Source of the DNA: Inia geoffrensis
Lineage: Eukaryota > Chordata > Mammalia > Artiodactyla > Iniidae
Assembly: GCA_036417435.1 (NCBI GenBank)
Contig: CM070905.1
Location: forward strand, 65,799,092 to 65,863,091
Length of the DNA: 64,000 nucleotides
Direction: 5' to 3'
Below the pieces are notes generated by a model. It searched no databases. It had not been told where the DNA came from and worked only from the letters and a program-made list of their open reading frames with translations. Both the position numbers and the translations under genes were made by a program. Position 1 is the first letter of the stretch. Every line of letters begins with the position of its first letter. Below, piece by piece: positions 63,695 to 64,000 of the stretch.

Positions 63695-64000
63695 TTGATT
63701 AACAAAAAAAATCTTCCAGCAAACAGAAGCCCAGGACCACATGGCTTCACAGGCAAATTCTATCAAACATTTAGAGAAAAGCTAACACCTATCCTTCTCA
63801 AACTCTTCCAAAATATAGCAGAGGGAAGAACACTCCCAAACTCATTCTACAAGGCCACCATCACCCTGATACCAAAACCAGACAAAGAGGTCACAAAGAA
63901 AGAAAACTACAGGCCAGTATCACTGATGAACACAGATGAAAAAATCCTCAACAAAATATTAGCAAACAGAAACGAACAGCACATTAGAAGGATCATACAC
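63695..64000 (+). mobile_element. L1 fragment running off the window
   Basis: It starts in the reverse-transcriptase region of ORF2 at text for [15 protein letters not shown] and continues to the last base, open in frame for about 95 codons ([15 protein letters not shown], then [10 protein letters not shown]). The consensus SPGPDGF reads SPGPHGF, a change at a conserved Asp. The 5' truncation lies at about 63695 after an A-run. The 3' end lies outside the window, so intactness downstream is unknown. Confidence 0.9.

Overview
The window looks like a gene-poor, AT-rich stretch of a whale or dolphin nuclear genome. This rests on many copies of a tRNA-derived SINE of the CHR type (opening 'gcttccctggtggcgcagtgg', ending in an A-rich tail) in the form I associate with Cetacea, and on finding no ruminant BovB or Bov-tA signature. 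CHR SINEs are shared by cetaceans, hippos and ruminants, so 'cetacean' is an inference and the species is not determined. I see no exon, conserved host protein, tRNA, rRNA or host promoter. The only intact protein-coding genes belong to a LINE-1 (L1) retrotransposon.

Layout. 1-964: nothing recognised. 965-8250: one ancient antisense L1 broken by at least seven later insertions (Tigger1 DNA transposon carrying a CHR SINE, two short L1 3' ends, a poly(A)-tailed MLT1-type LTR copy, two SINEs, a solo LTR). 8251-12734: sparse, with two SINEs. 12735-18846: the centrepiece, a full-length minus-strand L1 of about 6.1 kb flanked by a perfect 18-bp target-site duplication (TSD), with open ORF1 (301 aa) and ORF2 (1272 aa), all inspected catalytic motifs intact and a CpG-rich 5' UTR. 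18847-21800: no recognised repeat. 21801-24491: an L1 with a 5' inversion of twin-priming type. 24492-26900: probable ancient L1. 26900-31986: mostly unassigned. 31987-34842: another inverted and internally deleted L1. 35953-36970: three CHR SINEs, two of them an inverted pair. 37455-39655: old and younger antisense L1 3' ends. 39656-46100: mostly unassigned, with a second Tigger1 remnant. 46130-51239: L1 pieces of three ages, one flanked by an unusually long TSD of about 137 bp. 51240-56977: two MIRs, an MLT1-type LTR and a long CHR SINE. 56978-61520: a long, decayed L1 with a SINE inside its ORF2. 62045-63300: a SINE and an ancient repeat. 63695-64000: an L1 fragment running off the window.

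How it works together. The intact L1 encodes an RNA-binding chaperone (ORF1p) and an endonuclease/reverse transcriptase (ORF2p). This kind of machinery mobilises L1 itself and, in trans, the SINEs and occasional other transcripts; the many TSDs and A-tails here are its footprints. Family names for repeats come from recognition of consensus text, not a database search, and boundaries without a stated TSD are approximate to tens of bases.
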